A stretch of DNA of 64,000 nucleotides from assembly GCF_009758205.1 (NCBI RefSeq), contig NZ_WRXN01000001.1, positions 434,001 through 498,000 of the forward strand, written 5' to 3'. Below the pieces are notes generated by a model. It ran no database searches. It worked only from the letters and a program-made list of their open reading frames with translations, and was not told the origin of the DNA. This document shows, piece after piece, positions 61,588 to 64,000 of the stretch. The position numbers and the translations under genes are program-made. Source of the stretch: Chitinophaga tropicalis (GTDB lineage: Bacteria > Bacteroidota > Bacteroidia > Chitinophagales > Chitinophagaceae). Each line of letters begins with the position of its first letter. The stretch's first letter is position 1.

Positions 61588-63153
61588 ATGAAAAATTACC
61601 TGAAAATTATTCTGAGCTTAATACTTGGCAGCAGCATGCTTCTTGGCGGCTGTACCAAATTCCTCGACGAAGAGGGCGATCCGTCCAACCTCTCGCCAGA
61701 CAACTACTACACCATTCCTGAACATGCCGAAGCGGCTATCTTCGCAGCATATGCACGTACCCGCTTTATTGGTTCAGGCGCCGGCATCTTCTCCAACAAT
61801 TTCCAGTTGCTGGATGCGCCTACAGGCACTATCACCACAGCAACGGCACAGAACTCCGATCTGAATAACCTTCTGGGACTTGTATATGATGGAGACAACC
61901 TCCATATCCGCCAGTGGTGGACAGGAATTTACAGGGAGATCGCACAGACCAACCTCGTGCTGGAAAGAGTACCCGGCATTCCCCTGATGGACGAAGCGCA
62001 AAGAAAGAGGATACTGGGAGAAGCCCGCTTCCTGCGTGCATGGGCGCATTTCTATGCAGTGCGGTTGTGGGGCGATGTACCGCTGGTATTGACATCACAA
62101 ACGCCTGATTCAGCCAACTTCTTTCCTTCGCGTACGCCGGTGGAAGAAGTATACAATGCAATAGTGAATGACCTTAAAGTAGCAGAAGAAGCAGGCCTTC
62201 CCTGGATAGACGCATCCGGCAGGGTAGGTACTGCCGCCATCAAGGCACAGCTGGCAAAAGTATATCTTACCATGGCCGGATATCCGCTGAACAAAAGGGA
62301 ATATTATCAGCTGGCAGCGGCCAAGGCCAAAGAAGTGATTGATTATGCCAATGCCAACCCAGGCAGCATTGATCTTTTTTCCAATTATGCCTCCCTTCAT
62401 CAGCTCAGCCAGCGAAACAGGCTGGAGCATCTTTTTGAAGTACAGTACCTGGCAGATATAGAAGGTAATCCGTTACAATCTATTATGTTGCCCAACAACT
62501 CCCTGGCAAAGAACATCTCTGCCTATGGCAGCGGTGTTGGCAGCTCCGTTCCCACCCAATCCTTCTACGATTCTTTCAAGAAGTATGAACCGGGCGATAA
62601 ACGCACAGATGAACAACAGTTCTTCTTTACCAGTTATTATGTAAATGGCAATGGCGATCCGTTCCCACTGGGAGGGCCTTACATCTTCAAACATTTCGAT
62701 GTGGCCGGGCACGGGGCGCCGGGTGTTACCGGTACCGGCAGGAGCGATCTGAATATTCCACAGATACGTTATGCAGAAGTATTGCTCATCTATGCAGAAG
62801 CTCAGAACCAGGCAGAAGGCGGACCTGATGCCGTCGCTTATACAGGCCTGAACCGTATACGTGCAAGAGCAGGACTACCGGCGCTTGCTGGATTAAGTCA
62901 GGCAGATTTTGAACTGGCAGTATGGCGGGAACGCTGGCATGAGTTCTGTTATGAAGGCATTACCTGGTTTGATATGGTAAGGCTCAAAAAGGTATATAAT
63001 GAAGATACCAATGGCTTTGATGAATTTGTAGGACATGTCAATAAGAATTCCAGCCAGACCTTACAGGAAAAGCATTTATTATTCCCGTTGCCTATACAGG
63101 AAATGAGAAATAATGAAAACCTGACGCCGCAGAACCCTGGTTACGGTTCATAA
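61588..63153 (+). CDS. SusD/RagB-family lipoprotein
   Basis: 521 residues with lipobox LLGGC (Cys22). Typical SusD parts: TKFLDEEGDPSNLSPDNYY, IYREIAQTNLVLERV, LGEARFLRAWAHFYAVRLWGDVPLV (in parts), TPVEEVYNAIVNDLKVAEE with TPR-like helices, and the C-terminal RYAEVLLIYAEAQNQAEG, WRERWHEFCYEGITWFDMVR. It is the surface lid of the SusC transporter and binds the ligand first. The pair ends in a strong terminator. Confidence 0.97.
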   Translation: MKNYLKIILSLILGSSMLLGGCTKFLDEEGDPSNLSPDNYYTIPEHAEAAIFAAYARTRFIGSGAGIFSNNFQLLDAPTGTITTATAQNSDLNNLLGLVYDGDNLHIRQWWTGIYREIAQTNLVLERVPGIPLMDEAQRKRILGEARFLRAWAHFYAVRLWGDVPLVLTSQTPDSANFFPSRTPVEEVYNAIVNDLKVAEEAGLPWIDASGRVGTAAIKAQLAKVYLTMAGYPLNKREYYQLAAAKAKEVIDYANANPGSIDLFSNYASLHQLSQRNRLEHLFEVQYLADIEGNPLQSIMLPNNSLAKNISAYGSGVGSSVPTQSFYDSFKKYEPGDKRTDEQQFFFTSYYVNGNGDPFPLGGPYIFKHFDVAGHGAPGVTGTGRSDLNIPQIRYAEVLLIYAEAQNQAEGGPDAVAYTGLNRIRARAGLPALAGLSQADFELAVWRERWHEFCYEGITWFDMVRLKKVYNEDTNGFDEFVGHVNKNSSQTLQEKHLLFPLPIQEMRNNENLTPQNPGYGS

Positions 63154-63154
63154 T

Positions 63155-63191
63155 AAAAAAGCGGTTTGGCTGTTGGCCAAACCGCTTTTTT
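63155..63191. terminator. Bidirectional terminator between susD and tmk
   Basis: 16-bp perfect stem (63155-63170 with 63176-63191), loop TGTTG, A6/T6 runs; serves both convergent genes. Confidence 0.93.
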
Positions 63192-63207
63192 ATTACCATT
63201 GATATGA

Positions 63208-63903
63208 TTATTTAATAATGCTCTCTATTCGCTGCACAATCACAGAATGAATGTCTTCTATAGACTTCATCCTGTTATCTTCAGTATAACAAACAATCTT
63301 CGTGATAGAAGTATCCGTATCTGCCAGTACTTCGTATTCCTCCTTTACTGCACGTTGCAGGGAAAAATCCTTCTCATGAATATCATCCTTCCCGTTCAGG
63401 TATTGTCTTTCTGCAACAGCCAGGCGTTTTGTAAGCGCTTTTTCAGTAAATGAAAAAGGCACGTCCAGGTATACGGAAAGATCTGGTTTAGGTATCTGGT
63501 TGTATTCATATTCAAACATGTTGATCCATTCACGCAGTTCTTTCTTCTCTGCTTCCGTATGCAGCTTGGCACACTGGAATGCTATGTTGGATAATACATA
63601 CCTGTCTACCAGTACAACATACCCGTCTTTCTGCCAGCTATTAATGGTGCCGGCAAATGCTTTCCTGTCTTCCGCAAAGAGCAAAGCTACCAGCTGGGGA
63701 TGAACACTCTTCACATCCCCGAATTCCCCCCGCAGGAATTTGGCTACGAGCTCCCCGAATACACCATCCTGGTGCCGGGGGAAATGTACGAACCGGGTTT
63801 CAATCCCCTGTTTATGAAAATACTCTTTCAGTAGTTCTATCTGGGTGGATTTTCCGGCCCCGTCCAATCCTTCAATAGCAATAAACCTGCTGTTATTATA
63901 CAT
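63208..63903 (-). CDS. tmk: Thymidylate kinase
   Basis: 231 residues. P-loop EGLDGAGKST (Gly12-Thr20), FVHFPRHQDGVFGELVAKFL with the DTP-type region, the substrate-binding DRYVLSNIAFQ (Asp-Arg-Tyr) and a lid segment after DLSVYLDVPF. It phosphorylates dTMP to dTDP. Slightly longer than E. coli Tmk (213), as in related Bacteroidota. A TATCTTTG -7 box on the minus strand lies at 63926-63933, 22 bases before the ATG. Convergent with susD. Confidence 0.94.
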   Translation of the reverse strand: MYNNSRFIAIEGLDGAGKSTQIELLKEYFHKQGIETRFVHFPRHQDGVFGELVAKFLRGEFGDVKSVHPQLVALLFAEDRKAFAGTINSWQKDGYVVLVDRYVLSNIAFQCAKLHTEAEKKELREWINMFEYEYNQIPKPDLSVYLDVPFSFTEKALTKRLAVAERQYLNGKDDIHEKDFSLQRAVKEEYEVLADTDTSITKIVCYTEDNRMKSIEDIHSVIVQRIESIIK

Positions 63904-63925
63904 CTGTTTCTTTTATAAGTCCTGG

Positions 63926-63933
63926 CAAAGATA
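63926..63933 (-). promoter_or_regulatory. -7 box for tmk
   Basis: On the minus strand TATCTTTG fits TAnnTTTG exactly; no clear -33 box. The remaining bases to the window end show nothing. Confidence 0.5.
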
Positions 63934-64000
63934 AAATACTATGCCACCATTTACTTACTAAAAGTAAGGTAATGTAATTGAGTGACCAACAGGTAGTTTT

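Overview
The window reads as chromosomal DNA of a Bacteroidota bacterium, most likely a member of the Chitinophagaceae such as Chitinophaga. Reasons: a SusC/SusD pair, many lipoproteins and secreted proteins, a NadM-Nudix fusion next to a nicotinamide phosphoribosyltransferase, an RND operon of Bacteroidota layout, and promoters of the Bacteroidota type (-7 box TAnnTTTG) before many genes. No species can be fixed from sequence alone.

Layout. 1-6907: loosely organised accessory genes: a cut gene end and a lipoprotein, an alpha/beta hydrolase, a secreted metallopeptidase-like lipoprotein, a GH43 glycosidase and a methyltransferase fused to a CPCC cysteine-rich domain. 6908-15289: a decayed mobile/defence island ending at a tRNA-Asn gene. 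It holds a broken tyrosine integrase, four 24-bp tandem repeats, a Fic protein with an AbiEi-like N-terminus, a three-gene HipB-HipS-HipT toxin-antitoxin operon, remnants of a Toprim primase and an amber-interrupted element gene, a perfect 23-bp inverted repeat, a DUF6922-like gene, and a two-gene ATPase + HNH nuclease operon resembling Septu (PtuA/PtuB). Parts are visibly more AT-rich than the flanks.

15362-35450: ordinary core and metabolic genes: a GT39-like glycosyltransferase, Rieske protein, HflX, S9 peptidase, enoyl-CoA hydratase/isomerase, outer-membrane barrel, very large SWIM/SNF2 helicase, ComB, GcvT, M28 peptidase, then an NAD salvage module (NrtR-like Nudix regulator, NadM-Nudix, NAMPT) with its own promoter and a 23-bp palindrome upstream. 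35578-43786: a secreted coiled-coil protein and a five-gene operon of two TetR regulators, TolC, membrane-fusion protein and RND pump, with a palindrome overlapping the promoter.

44002-57793: aminotransferase, dnaN, sterol-desaturase-family enzyme, then a TPP-riboswitch-controlled thiamine operon thiS-thiC-(TenI/ThiE-like)-thiD-thiE-thiG-thiH, without thiF. After it come a DUF2383-type four-helix protein, a 50-residue Lmo0937-type membrane peptide and a phytase-like esterase lipoprotein. 58342-63903: a SusC/SusD uptake pair with no linked hydrolase, and convergent tmk. Most transcription units end in strong hairpin terminators. The most interesting material is the island at 6.9-15.3 kb, where two known immunity types (tripartite HipBST and a Septu-like pair) sit among dying mobile-element genes.
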